Positions 1 through 10,543 of a stretch of DNA of 64,000 bases are shown one piece after another. Under the pieces are notes generated by a model. The model did not search any database. It was given only the letters and a program-made list of their open reading frames with translations, and had not been told where the DNA came from. The position numbers and the translations under genes are program-made. Positions within the stretch are counted from its first letter, which is position 1; each line of letters opens with the position of its first letter. The stretch is from Acidobacteriota bacterium (GTDB lineage: Bacteria > Acidobacteriota > Terriglobia > Bryobacterales > Bryobacteraceae): positions 66,270 through 130,269 of the forward strand of contig JAPKZA010000273.1 in the NCBI GenBank assembly GCA_026394015.1, read 5' to 3'.

Positions 1-1273
1 GAGAGTGAACGAGCGAGGGAGTTCGAGAGCGCTGCAATTTCTCGTCTCAGAGGAATTGAGGAAGCCAATGATCTGCTCCGTCTGAAAGAGGAAGAGTTCG
101 CCAAGCAGAGGATGGAACTTGGTTCTCTCCTGGGTCAAGTGGAGATTCAAGGGCGTCTGCTGAACGAGCTGGAACCGGCCGCTCAGAATCGGCTGGCCGC
201 GCTCTCTGCGGCCGCGGCTGAAATCGCTGAAGCCCGCCAAGCCGCCAGTGACCGCTTGGCTGCGATTGATGACGCCAACTCCCTACTGGCCCGCGAGCAA
301 CAGGTCGCCGAGGACTTGCGCCAGAAGCTTGCGCGGTTGGACGGCGAGCTCACCCTCGCTAGTCAACGCCTCGCCGTGGCTGAGCCCGCCGCTGCCGAAC
401 GCCTCACCGCCCTCGAAGACGTCAACCGGCTTCTCGCCACCGAACAAGCCAACGCCGAAACCGTTCGCCAGAAGACGGCCCGCCTCGCGAGCGAACTCAC
501 CCTCGCCACCCAACGCCTCGCCGTCGCCGAGCCAGCCGCGGCCGAACGCCTCACCGCCCTCGAAGACGTCAACCGGCTTCTCGCCACCGAACAAGCCAAC
601 GCCGAAACCGTTCGCCAGAAGACGGCCCCTCGCCGTCGCCGAGCCCGCCGCTGCCGAGCGCCTCGCGGCCCTCGAAGACGTCAACCGGCTTCTCGCCGTC
701 GAGCAGGTCAACGCCGAAGCCCTCCGTCAGGAAATCGTCCGCCTCGTGAGCGAGCTGACCTTGGCCACGCGGAGAGCGATCATTGCGGAGGATGCGGCCT
801 CTGAGCGGTTGCGGTTGCTGGCCGCGGCAAGCCAAGCAAGCCACGAGCAAGGGGAACGGCTGGCTGTATTCGAGTCTGCCGCGTCGGAACGTCTGGCCGC
901 CCTTGAGGCGACCACGAACACCCTCCATCGTCAGGTGGCTGCGTATTCCGCACTCCAATCGGATTTGCAACAGATTGCTCAGGACGCAGGCCACGCTCAG
1001 GCCCTTCAATTGTCGGAACGGGAACATTGGCAACGAGCCATGACGGAACTTCGAAACGATCGGGCCAGCGAACAAGCGGCCCGGCTCGCCGCCGAGGAGC
1101 GGGCCTCTGAACTCCAGCTACGGGCGAGTCAGATCTCCTCGGAGCGGGATCGCTACCTTCGCGCCACTCAAGAATTACAGCGCAGTGAACAGGAGCTAAC
1201 GAAGCAGGTTCTTGCGATTCAGACCGAGACTCTGGTACAGTCAGTGTTCCGCCGTCTACGTCCATTGTTCTAA
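1..1273 (+). pseudogene. Alanine/glutamate-rich coiled-coil protein, 5' truncated by window, with internal frameshift
   Basis: Frame 1 open from base 1 (ESERAREFESAAISRL...), tandem 147-bp repeat LAVAEPAAAERLTALEDVNRLLATEQANAETVRQKTARLASELTLATQR at 370 and 517; the third copy starts at 629 instead of 664, moving the reading frame to frame 2, which continues to 1273. Confidence 0.7.
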
Positions 1274-1313
1274 CTTTCTCGTGCGGAGACACGTCCGCCT
1301 TTCGTTCTCTCCT

Positions 1314-3641
1314 ATGAAGATTGCTGTCAATTTGCGCCAATACTACAAGGGCAAGATTGGTGGCATGGAGAACTACCTTCGCAATGTATTGCGAGGTCTC
1401 AGTCACCACCAATTGTTGATCTGGGTCCATGAAGAAGAAGTCGAACACGTCCGCGAGTTCGCACCCACCGCCGAAATCGTAGGGATCGCTCACGAAAGCG
1501 GCCTGCAGACAATAGAAGCCGGAGTCAAGACAGGCGGTTTCGACCTGTTCTTCTGTCCTTTGCTCGTCCTCGAGCCGCTCGTGGTTTCTCAGCCCTCCGC
1601 TGTCATGATGCCGGATGTGCAGCATGAGTTCTTCCCGGAGTTCTTCGACGCCAACGTCCTGCAATGGCGGAGGCAAACGTATGGGCCGACCGCCCTAAAC
1701 AGCGATATTATTTTCACGCTCAGTGAGCACGCCAAATCGACGATCGTCGAACGGTTCCGCATCGCGCCGGAAAAGATTAGGGTAATCCATCTCGACGCCG
1801 ACGCCGAGTTCAAGCAGCCGCTGCCAAGCGCTCCGACCGCGGCGTGGAAGGCCTTGAACCTGCCGGAGAAGTATTTCTTTTTCCCGGCCAACTTCTGGCC
1901 GCACAAAAACCATGCCAACGTGCTGCAGGCGTTGCGGCATGCCATTGATTCCGGCATGAAGGACGTTCAATTGGTCCTGAGCGGATCACCTGCCGAGTTC
2001 GGTCCTGTCGAAAAGGAGATCGCCCGACTCGGTCTGAAGGGCTCCGTTCGCATGATCGGCTACGTGGACAAGAAATTGATTCCGGAAATCTACCAGCACG
2101 CGCTGGCCCTTGTCTTCGCGACCAAGTTCGAAGGTTTCGGGATCCCCCTGTTGGAGGCCTTCTACTGTAATACGCCGGCCATTACGTCCCACTCCGGGAG
2201 TTGCGTCGAAGTGGCCGGAGACGCCGCAATATCGGTTGATCCACTGGATCCGCCCGATATTGCCCGGGGGATGCGCCGGATCTACGAAGATGCGGCACTG
2301 CGGCAGGATCTGATCGCCAAGGGCCGGGAACGGCTAGCGCTTTTTTCCTGGAAGCGCGCGATTGAGTTGACCGAGGAGTCGTTTAGCCACATCACGAGTC
2401 CCGCCTATTCCAAGCCTTCCAGAATCACCGTCGAGTCCTGGCCCGTGATCGGTATCGTTACCCCCACCTACAACATGGCGCACTTTCTGGAAGAGACAAT
2501 CCAGAGCGTCCTGACGCAGGACTATCCCCATGTCGACTACGTCGTGATGGATGCGGGTTCAAAGGACGGATCCGTCGAGATTCTCCAAAAGTATGGCGAC
2601 CGTTTGCGCTGGTGCTCAGAGAAAGACCGCGGCCAAGCCGACGCCGTCAACAAGGGCTACCACGCGACGACCGGAGAGATCTTTACGTTCCTCAATTCGG
2701 ACGACACGTTTCTGCCAGGCGCGCTGAGCACGATGGCGAAACACTTTAGAGCCAATCCTGGGGTCGGCATGATCTACGGTGAGGCGTACCACGTTAAGCT
2801 CGACGGCGAAATCATTGCCCCGTACCCGACGCAGGCTTTCGATCTCCGCACCCTCAACAACCAGTGCTATATCTGCCAACCAGCGGCGTTCATGCTTCGG
2901 GAGGCGTTTCGCAACACCGGGATGATGAACGTGACGATGCACTTTGCCCTCGATTACGAACTTTGGATTCGTATCGCAAAACAATATGGTGTCGTGAAGG
3001 TAGACGATTTCCTCGCCACCAGCCGGATGCACATGGACAACAAGACCCTGTCCAAACGCAGGCTGGTCTACCAGGAAATCATCAGTACGGTTAAAACGCA
3101 GTTTCAATACGCGCCCTACGAGTGGGTCAACGGCTATGCCTGCTACCTGCTCGACAAAAAAGACCAGTACTTTGATCGATCCAAGCCGACCCTTTCCTCC
3201 TACGCGCTCAGTCTTGCCTTGGGGCTGTATCACAACCCCGGCCAACGAAAGCGGTACTTCGCCGAGTGGCAAGAGATGACTGGGTTTGGGAAAAAATTTA
3301 CGGGGAGATGGGAAGACGGCTGGATCTCCGCGGTTTGGCAATCGGAGCAATCCATTCCCCCCGAAACAACGAGTGTCGCGGTGTCGGGCAAGCACTGGGC
3401 GCCCATCGGGCCAATTGCGCTCACCATCAAGCTGGAAGGCAAAGTAGTGCACCGCCAGGAACTGTCCTCTTCCGGGGACTACGCCTTTGTCGCTGCGGTT
3501 CCTCCTGAGCTATCCGGCAAGGTTTGCAGAATGAGCTTCGAGACCAGCCGTACCTGGCGCCCCAAGGCCAACGGCGACTATCGGCAACTTGGCTGTGTGG
3601 TTGATACGGTCCAGTTCCAAACGACGGGATCGAAGGTGTGA
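1314..3641 (+). CDS. Bifunctional glycosyltransferase: N-terminal GT4-like domain fused to C-terminal GT2 domain
   Basis: ATG at 1314 (MKIAVNLRQYYKGKIGGMENYL); GT4-type FEGFGIPLLEAFYCNTPAITS; GT2-type IGIVTPTYNMAHFLEETIQSVLTQDYP...NSDDTFLPGA. Confidence 0.85.
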   Translation: MKIAVNLRQYYKGKIGGMENYLRNVLRGLSHHQLLIWVHEEEVEHVREFAPTAEIVGIAHESGLQTIEAGVKTGGFDLFFCPLLVLEPLVVSQPSAVMMPDVQHEFFPEFFDANVLQWRRQTYGPTALNSDIIFTLSEHAKSTIVERFRIAPEKIRVIHLDADAEFKQPLPSAPTAAWKALNLPEKYFFFPANFWPHKNHANVLQALRHAIDSGMKDVQLVLSGSPAEFGPVEKEIARLGLKGSVRMIGYVDKKLIPEIYQHALALVFATKFEGFGIPLLEAFYCNTPAITSHSGSCVEVAGDAAISVDPLDPPDIARGMRRIYEDAALRQDLIAKGRERLALFSWKRAIELTEESFSHITSPAYSKPSRITVESWPVIGIVTPTYNMAHFLEETIQSVLTQDYPHVDYVVMDAGSKDGSVEILQKYGDRLRWCSEKDRGQADAVNKGYHATTGEIFTFLNSDDTFLPGALSTMAKHFRANPGVGMIYGEAYHVKLDGEIIAPYPTQAFDLRTLNNQCYICQPAAFMLREAFRNTGMMNVTMHFALDYELWIRIAKQYGVVKVDDFLATSRMHMDNKTLSKRRLVYQEIISTVKTQFQYAPYEWVNGYACYLLDKKDQYFDRSKPTLSSYALSLALGLYHNPGQRKRYFAEWQEMTGFGKKFTGRWEDGWISAVWQSEQSIPPETTSVAVSGKHWAPIGPIALTIKLEGKVVHRQELSSSGDYAFVAAVPPELSGKVCRMSFETSRTWRPKANGDYRQLGCVVDTVQFQTTGSKV

Positions 3642-4807
3642 GCAAACCTCTCGTTACCATCGTAACGCCGTCCTTCAACCAGGGTCATTTCATTCGAGCG
3701 ACGATTGAAAGCGTTTTGAGCCAGGACTATCCGAACGTCGAGTACGTGATCATGGATGGCGGCTCGACGGACAGCACCGCGGCCGTGGCGAGCGAATATA
3801 GCAGTCGCTTAACCTTCATCTCGGAAAAAGATCGAGGCCAGACACACGCCATCAATAAGGGTTTCCAGGCCGCGAAAGGAAGCATTGTGGCCTGGTTGAA
3901 CTCGGATGACGTTTACCTGCCGGGCGCGATCAGCAAGGGTGTCGCCGGCTGTGAAGCCAATCCCCGAGTCGGGGCAATTTACGGCGAGGGCTTTCAGATT
4001 GACTACGACGGCAACGTTCGGCAGCAGTTTCCCTTCACTGAACCATTCAACCTTTGGAAGCTAACGTTCGTCTTGGACTACGTCTTGCAGCAGTCCGTTT
4101 TCTTTCGACGGGATTGCGTCGAAGCGGTCGGTTGGGCGGATGAGTCTCTTCATTTTGGAATGGACTGGGACCTTTTGGTCAAGCTCGGCAAGCGGTATGG
4201 TCTAGCCTACGTGCCCGAGACGTTTGGGTGCATCCGGGAGTATGAGGCCGCCAAGTCCTTCGCCGGCGGGCAGAAACGATTCCGTGAACTTGCCGCGCTT
4301 CTGGAGAAGCAAAGCGGGCAGAAGCGTCCGCCCGGTTGGTGGTTCTACGGACTGGACACCTATGACAAAGTTTGGTCCACCCGGATCCAGCGCTGCCTGC
4401 CTGGCCCGCTAGGGGCCTACGTCGCCAAGCGTTTTGTACACGTTTGCAGGGCCAAGATCGACGACGTCTACTTCCGATCCCAGGGTTTGTATGCCGATCA
4501 ATGGGTGTCACCCCGGCTCCACTGGATGCTGCCCGAGTATGCTCGCTCGGCTGTGATCCACGGCACTTTGCCCGGATGGGCAGTTCCGCTGCAGGATCAG
4601 GAACTCCGGATTTACGTCGACGGCCGACTGGCCGGGAAGGGGAGTCCGTCGTTCGGGGAATTTAGCATCCCGGTTCCCTTAACGCTAGGCCGCGCTTCCG
4701 TGCTGCGGATCGATGCGGAGAAGTATGTCGTACCCGAAGAACAAGGGCTGGGCCCCGACCGACGACGCCTGGCGTGGCAACTGCTCGACATCGAAGCCAT
4801 TGCGTAG
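3638..4807 (+). CDS. Glycosyltransferase family 2
   Basis: VTIVTPSFNQGHFIRATIESVLSQDYPNVEYVIMDGGSTD, LNSDDVYLPGA; GTG start overlapping upstream stop. Confidence 0.85.
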   Translation: MSKPLVTIVTPSFNQGHFIRATIESVLSQDYPNVEYVIMDGGSTDSTAAVASEYSSRLTFISEKDRGQTHAINKGFQAAKGSIVAWLNSDDVYLPGAISKGVAGCEANPRVGAIYGEGFQIDYDGNVRQQFPFTEPFNLWKLTFVLDYVLQQSVFFRRDCVEAVGWADESLHFGMDWDLLVKLGKRYGLAYVPETFGCIREYEAAKSFAGGQKRFRELAALLEKQSGQKRPPGWWFYGLDTYDKVWSTRIQRCLPGPLGAYVAKRFVHVCRAKIDDVYFRSQGLYADQWVSPRLHWMLPEYARSAVIHGTLPGWAVPLQDQELRIYVDGRLAGKGSPSFGEFSIPVPLTLGRASVLRIDAEKYVVPEEQGLGPDRRRLAWQLLDIEAIA

Positions 4808-4821
4808 TTTTCCCGCACCGG

Positions 4822-6504
4822 TTATTTGATGTTCATCGTGGGCCCAGCCGGGCCGGTCAAATTCCCGATCCGAATGCCCAGAGGTACCGATTTGCCCGGA
4901 ACCACGGACATCGGAATCTTTACCGTGATCTGTATGATGCCCACCACCAGGCCCGGACTGGTGCCCGCGTACAGAACTTCCGCCGCCGCGCCGCCCATCG
5001 TAATCGAGACGAGGCTGTTCTGCGGACTGGGACGATCCGCGATCAATCCATCAAGCCCCTCTGGAACCAATGGAAACGGGGGGCGCCCCTCGCCCGTTCC
5101 ATAAATGACAACAAATCCCCCTCTAAGAGCTGGAGCCGTGTCCGAAACCAGAAAGTATTCGCCTTTCACTTCGTCAAAGCCGTAAGCGGCCACCGCGCCC
5201 GCCCCCGTTCCGGAAGTGGTGAATAGGCTCGGCGCCGTAGCCGTGATTAACACGGGCCATGGATTGGATCGTAGCCCCCCGACGCTCGCTTGGATCATAT
5301 AAGGTCGGTTCGGCTCTAATCCGTACGGTACGGTCACACAGATTTGGTCTTTGCCCGCGTATAGGACGGGTGCGGGCTCCCCTTGGAAGGATACCGTCAC
5401 CCCGCTGAGTTCCATCGGCAGTCGGGTGAGCCAGGGATCAAAGGATGCAAGAATGTCCGGTCCCAGGCCCTGCCCGTAAAGAACCAGCAACGATCCTGGT
5501 GCGGCGGCAGGCTGTTGGGAGGCGGCGTTGCCAATGCCTCGGATGATTGGGCCGGCCATCGTCACCACAAGGCCGGCGGTGGCAGTCCCGCCACCGGCAC
5601 CCGGGTTGGTCACCGCAATCGGAAGTACACGTGAGACCGTCATCATCGCCGCCGGCACGGTAATCTCCAAAAGGCGATCTCCCAATACCCTGGTCGTGAC
5701 AGCCACGCCGTGGATTCGCGCGACCGTGGCCGGGAAGAAACGCGCTCCGCGTACGGTCAGAATACTCGTGGGAGATTGGGCGGGCAAACTGGCCGGCCAG
5801 ACTGAGGTTACCTCTGGCTCTCCTGGCTCTACCGTCAGAGTCACATTCAACGTGGTCGTCTTGGTGACCGCCGTCGGAACGTTGACGGTAATCGAGCCCT
5901 TGTACGTTCCTGGGGCGAGGCCACTCGGATTGGCGATCGCCTGCAGGGACGTTCGGAACCCCGGGAAGACGTTTCCGGTCGTCGGGTTGGCCGTCAGCCA
6001 ATCGGTCCCTTTTGTCGAAAGGCTAAACGACTGCAGGCCGCCACCAGTCCCCAAGTAGAATGGCTGGCTGATTCCGTCGGTGTCATAACCCAACCGCGAG
6101 ACGAACTCCAGCGTCGTTGGGGCGAGCACCACGTCGGACGGAGGAGCCGTAATCGTGAGAGTGATCGGAACCACGACTGGTTCAAGATTCGTGCCCTCCG
6201 TTGGGACAATCGTCAACCGTTCGGAATAGGTCCCCGGCAAGAGTGACGTGCTATTTACGAAGACCCGCACAACCAGCGTCGTCCGCCCGTTACCCGGTGT
6301 GACCGTCAGCCATTGGCTCCACGGTGCGCTGATCACGAACGGAATGACCTGTCCGTTGGCAACGGCGGCCACCGAGATCGTTTGGACGGCGGTCGACGCC
6401 CCTGCACCTTGCACAAATGAGAAGGTGAGCCCAGCCGGCGCTACCTTGATCGCGGGCGCTCCCCATAGAGCCATCGTGACGCAGAACATACCCAGCATTC
6501 GCAC
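4822..6504 (-). CDS. Secreted protein with BACON/Ig-like repeats and TIGR03437-type C-terminal domain
   Basis: Signal peptide; GIGNAASQQPAAAPGSLLVLYGQGLGP and YAGTSPGLVVGIIQITVKIP typical of acidobacterial TIGR03437 proteins. Confidence 0.75.
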   Translation of the reverse strand: MRMLGMFCVTMALWGAPAIKVAPAGLTFSFVQGAGASTAVQTISVAAVANGQVIPFVISAPWSQWLTVTPGNGRTTLVVRVFVNSTSLLPGTYSERLTIVPTEGTNLEPVVVPITLTITAPPSDVVLAPTTLEFVSRLGYDTDGISQPFYLGTGGGLQSFSLSTKGTDWLTANPTTGNVFPGFRTSLQAIANPSGLAPGTYKGSITVNVPTAVTKTTTLNVTLTVEPGEPEVTSVWPASLPAQSPTSILTVRGARFFPATVARIHGVAVTTRVLGDRLLEITVPAAMMTVSRVLPIAVTNPGAGGGTATAGLVVTMAGPIIRGIGNAASQQPAAAPGSLLVLYGQGLGPDILASFDPWLTRLPMELSGVTVSFQGEPAPVLYAGKDQICVTVPYGLEPNRPYMIQASVGGLRSNPWPVLITATAPSLFTTSGTGAGAVAAYGFDEVKGEYFLVSDTAPALRGGFVVIYGTGEGRPPFPLVPEGLDGLIADRPSPQNSLVSITMGGAAAEVLYAGTSPGLVVGIIQITVKIPMSVVPGKSVPLGIRIGNLTGPAGPTMNIK

Positions 6505-6545
6505 GATCTTTCTATCGTCGGCAAAGCGAGAACGCGGGAGATCAG

Positions 6546-7355
6546 TTAATTCTTAAGCTCTTCAGGGAATACCGCGTAGCCTTCCGGTGGAGCAAACTGG
6601 CTGCGCATGTATTCCAGCCGTTTCCGCAGGTGGCGGCTCGCGATCTGCCGTGGACCAGGCTCAACATCGATGTCACAACAGAGCCCATGAAGGTAAAGCG
6701 TCAAGGTGTCGAAGAACGATTCCCGAGCGTACTCACGGAACAGCTTGGTCTCACCCCGGAACGAAGCCTGCTTGTTCAAAAGGTTTTGCTTGGCGGTCCA
6801 ACTCAGTTGGTCGACCTCGCCATGCACTCTGGCTTTCAATTCCGCACGCAAAAGTTCCATGAATCCAGCGAAGGCGGATTCAGGGAGGCGGTCGAATGCC
6901 GCGCGCGCCAGGGCGTTAAAGAGGTGAAAATGATACTCGCTCATATCAATCTCTTTCACCGCGAAAGCCAGGATCCCCGGTTCCCCAGCGCCAGGAGACG
7001 GCACGTAAGCAAGAGTCAACCGCGTCTTCTCGTCCGGCTGGTCCATCACAATCAACGAATCTTGTGGCAGAAAGCTCTGCCGACCCGCCTTATGTTTACC
7101 ACTCGCCGCAGGACGTTCGAGAAACGGTACGAGCAAAATCAAGAGTTTGGGCAGCGCAGCGCGAATGACGTCCGGGAGAGCCTCGGCGGGTTCTTCCAGA
7201 TATTCCTTCATATCCTCTTCGGCAATAGGGGCAGCGGCTACGAAGTAGCTAAAGGTCTCTCCCAGCGGGATAGATTCCCCACGGAAGCGATCAGCGAATT
7301 CACCCAGGTGAAGTTTGGCCACAATTTCTTTGGCCAGGTCGGAGGGAGACGGCAT
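6546..7355 (-). CDS. Hypothetical protein
   Basis: 269-aa ORF with plausible composition; no family recognised. Confidence 0.6.
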   Translation of the reverse strand: MPSPSDLAKEIVAKLHLGEFADRFRGESIPLGETFSYFVAAAPIAEEDMKEYLEEPAEALPDVIRAALPKLLILLVPFLERPAASGKHKAGRQSFLPQDSLIVMDQPDEKTRLTLAYVPSPGAGEPGILAFAVKEIDMSEYHFHLFNALARAAFDRLPESAFAGFMELLRAELKARVHGEVDQLSWTAKQNLLNKQASFRGETKLFREYARESFFDTLTLYLHGLCCDIDVEPGPRQIASRHLRKRLEYMRSQFAPPEGYAVFPEELKN

Positions 7356-7400
7356 CGACAGAATCTCCAGTGTAACAGAGCGTCGCGCTAGACTGGGATT

Positions 7401-8558
7401 TTGCCTTCTGTAAACATCCTTATGTCGGCCGGCGAGGCCTCGGGCGACATGTATGCCTCCCGTCTCGTCGTGGAGTTGCGGAAGTTGATGCCCGATGCGC
7501 GGTTCTTCGGTTGCGCCGGACCCAAAATGCGGGCCGTGGGTGTCGAGTCCGTCGTGGATGCCGAAGCGTTAGCCGTCGTGGGCTTAGTCGAGGTTTTGGC
7601 CCACATCCCGCGGATCTACGGCGAGTTCCGAAAGCTGATCGCCGCGGCTCGGGAACGCCAGCCCCAGCTTGCGATCCTGACCGACAGTCCTGACTTCAAC
7701 CTGCGGGTCGCCCGGAAGCTGAAGCCCCTCGGCATTCCGGTCGTCTACCTGGTGGCGCCCCAAGTGTGGGCCTGGCGTTCCGGGCGGGTGCGGCAGATGC
7801 GACGAGATCTCGCCAGCGTCCTATCCATCTTCCCTTTTGAAAAAGCCTGGTTCGCCTCCCGCGGTATCTCGGTCGATTTTATCGGCCATCCGTTGGCGTG
7901 GAGCGCCGCGCCCCGCTTCAGCAGGGCCGAATTCTGCGCCCGGAATGGACTCGACGAATCGAAGCCCTTCATTACGCTGCTGCCCGGCAGCCGCCTAGGC
8001 GAGGCCCGACGTCACCTTCCCGCGGTCCTTGACGCCGTTGAGATCCTTCGTTCTCATGGGCATACGCAGTTCGTCTGGGCCACGCCGATTGGTTTTTTAG
8101 AGCGCGGCGGCAGTTCGTTTACAACTTTTCGGGAACGCATTTCCGCGCTATCCATCCAAGTCGTAGAGGGGGAAGCGTGGGATGCAATCGCCCATGCTAA
8201 CCTCGCCCTTGCCGCGAGCGGTACGGTGACAATGGAAGCAGCGTTGCTGGGGACGGCAATGGTAACTTTCTACAAGGTCACTGAGATCAGCTGGCGGTTA
8301 GGTAAATTGTTAGTGTCCGTACCGTTTTACACCATGGTAAATCTGGTAGCGGAACGAAAAGTTGTACCCGAGCTCATGCAGAGCGAGTTTACCGGGTTCA
8401 ACCTCGCTCAAGCCGCCCTCGATTTACTCAACAACCCCGCCGCGCTCGCGCAGATGCGCGCAGACCTAGCCACAATTCGCGACTCCCTTCGTCGGGATAG
8501 CGACCCCCTTGCCGAAGCGGCCAGACTCCTCGTAAGCCGCTATCTGAAGGAAGATTGA
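7401..8558 (+). CDS. lpxB: Lipid-A-disaccharide synthase
   Basis: ILMSAGEASGDMYASRLVVEL, YLVAPQVWAWRSGRVRQMRRDLASVLSIFPFE, LLPGSRLGE, ASGTVTMEAALLGTAMVTFYK. Confidence 0.95.
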   Translation: MPSVNILMSAGEASGDMYASRLVVELRKLMPDARFFGCAGPKMRAVGVESVVDAEALAVVGLVEVLAHIPRIYGEFRKLIAAARERQPQLAILTDSPDFNLRVARKLKPLGIPVVYLVAPQVWAWRSGRVRQMRRDLASVLSIFPFEKAWFASRGISVDFIGHPLAWSAAPRFSRAEFCARNGLDESKPFITLLPGSRLGEARRHLPAVLDAVEILRSHGHTQFVWATPIGFLERGGSSFTTFRERISALSIQVVEGEAWDAIAHANLALAASGTVTMEAALLGTAMVTFYKVTEISWRLGKLLVSVPFYTMVNLVAERKVVPELMQSEFTGFNLAQAALDLLNNPAALAQMRADLATIRDSLRRDSDPLAEAARLLVSRYLKED

Positions 8559-8578
8559 TACTGGAAGGAAGCCTGTTC

Positions 8579-10543
8579 ATGAAAAATCTTGGGATCGTTC
8601 TCACCGCCACCTTGTTCGCCAGCCTGCTCTCCGGTCAGGAGGCCCGCAGCCGCTCCCGGATCGACGTTGTCAGTTACCAGATCAACGCGGATGTCAACCC
8701 GCGCACCCAAACGCTGGCCGCCACGGCGCGAATTCGCTTCCAACCGGTGGACGACCGGCTCACCGCCATTAGCTTCGACCTCCACAACAGCCTCACCGTT
8801 AAGTCCGTGACGGACGGCAAGGGCGCCCCCCTCACACCGACTCGCAACCAGCAGGACTTCCAACTCCGCATCGCCTTTCCGGACACCCTGCCAAAGGGCT
8901 CTGACCAGGAGGTCGTCGTCACCTACGAAGGCCGCCTCAGTGGGCAGGAGGAGTCTCCCGTCTATGGAGTCAAGTTCGCCGCCATCAAGCCGGAATATGC
9001 CTTCCTGCTCTACCCGGCCCGCTGGTTCCCGGTGAACGAATACACCGCTGATCGTTACACTTCCGAATTCACCATCACCGTCCCCGAGGACTACAAAGTG
9101 ATCGGCGGCGGCATGGAGGCCTCGGCCACCGCGCCCTCCGGCAAGAAGGCGACCACCTTTACTTTTGCCAAACCGTCCCTTGCCGGGTCCATCGCAGTCG
9201 TCCAGGGCGACCCCAAGACGGTCTCTTCCCAGGGTGTCACCGCGCTGACGTATTTTCGCGGAGAGTCCGCGAAGGCAGCCGAAAGCTGGGGCGAGGAGAC
9301 CGGTAAAGTACTCTCGTTTTTGGCGGGAAACTTCGGCTTGGCCCCCAATGCGTCCATCGGCCTAGTCGAGACTGAGGATGGCGCTCCCAATGGCTATGCC
9401 GCTCCGGGCGTCTTGTTCCTCAACCCCAGGGCCATTGGCAGTCAAGCAAACCCCCGGCTTCTCGTGAACCAGTTATCCCGCCAATGGTGGGGCCTACAAA
9501 TCTCCCCGGTCTCCCGAAACCATCTCTGGATCACCAACGGAATGGCTCGCTACGCGGAACTGCTCTGGGTGGAACAGTCCCAAGGGCCCGGCGCCCTCGA
9601 AGGCGAGGTTCGCGACACCTACGTCGAGGCCATGACCGTCGACAATCCCCCGTTGATTCAGTCCGCCCGCTTTGAAGATTACTCTCCCGAATACTGGGCC
9701 ACCACGGCAGGGAAAGGCGCCGCCGTTTATCACATGCTTCGCAGTGTCCTCGGCGAGGATAAATTCAAAGAGTTCCTGAAAATCGTCCCGGATAAGTTCG
9801 CTGGCCGTAGCGTCTCCACCGAAAACGTCAAGGACGTCGCCAGCCAGTTAGCCGGCCAGGACCTCGGCTACTTCTTCATCCAGTGGATTGAATCAAGCGG
9901 GGCTCCCGAGTTCAAGCTCGAATACACCGTCTACCGCACGAAAAAGGGTTTCCGCGTGATGGGAAAGATCACGCAGGATCTGGACACCTTCCGCATGCCC
10001 GTCACGCTTAAGATCGAGACCGAAGGAAACCCCGAAGAAAAAGTTGTCGACGTCTCCGGCACCTCCTCGGAGTTTCTCGTCGAAACCTTCGGCAAGCCCA
10101 AGCGTGTCGAGATCGACGTGAACAATCGGCTCCTGCGCATGAGCCGAACGATGCGCGTTGCTGTCTCCATCCGCAAGGGCGAGATGTTCGCCGAAATCGG
10201 GGAGTACGGCGAGGCCCTCAAGGAGTACACCAAGGCTCTCGAAGTGGCGCGCAATAGCTCATTGGCCCACTATCGAGTGGGAGAGGTGTTTTTCCTCCAG
10301 AACAACTACCAGTCTTCGGCGAACGAGTTCCGCGAGTCGCTCAACGGCGACTTGGAGCCGAAGTGGACCGAGGTGTGGGGCCACATCAACCTCGGGAAAA
10401 TCTTCGACATCACCGGCCAGCGCGAGCGGGCCGTAAACGAATACAACCTCGCCATTCGGACGAAAGACAATACCCAGAATGCGCAGGAAGAGGCCGCTAA
10501 GTTCCTGAAGGACCCCTTCAAGCGCGCTCGAATGTCGAACTAG
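8579..10543 (+). CDS. M1-family aminopeptidase-like protein with C-terminal TPR region
   Basis: ATG at 8579 with signal peptide; M1-like N-terminal fold and C-terminal TPR-like segment (EYGEALKEYTKALEVARNSSLAHYRVGEVFF). No HExxH zinc motif seen (LLVNQLSRQWWGLQ at its place), so possibly non-catalytic. Confidence 0.7.
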   Translation: MKNLGIVLTATLFASLLSGQEARSRSRIDVVSYQINADVNPRTQTLAATARIRFQPVDDRLTAISFDLHNSLTVKSVTDGKGAPLTPTRNQQDFQLRIAFPDTLPKGSDQEVVVTYEGRLSGQEESPVYGVKFAAIKPEYAFLLYPARWFPVNEYTADRYTSEFTITVPEDYKVIGGGMEASATAPSGKKATTFTFAKPSLAGSIAVVQGDPKTVSSQGVTALTYFRGESAKAAESWGEETGKVLSFLAGNFGLAPNASIGLVETEDGAPNGYAAPGVLFLNPRAIGSQANPRLLVNQLSRQWWGLQISPVSRNHLWITNGMARYAELLWVEQSQGPGALEGEVRDTYVEAMTVDNPPLIQSARFEDYSPEYWATTAGKGAAVYHMLRSVLGEDKFKEFLKIVPDKFAGRSVSTENVKDVASQLAGQDLGYFFIQWIESSGAPEFKLEYTVYRTKKGFRVMGKITQDLDTFRMPVTLKIETEGNPEEKVVDVSGTSSEFLVETFGKPKRVEIDVNNRLLRMSRTMRVAVSIRKGEMFAEIGEYGEALKEYTKALEVARNSSLAHYRVGEVFFLQNNYQSSANEFRESLNGDLEPKWTEVWGHINLGKIFDITGQRERAVNEYNLAIRTKDNTQNAQEEAAKFLKDPFKRARMSN

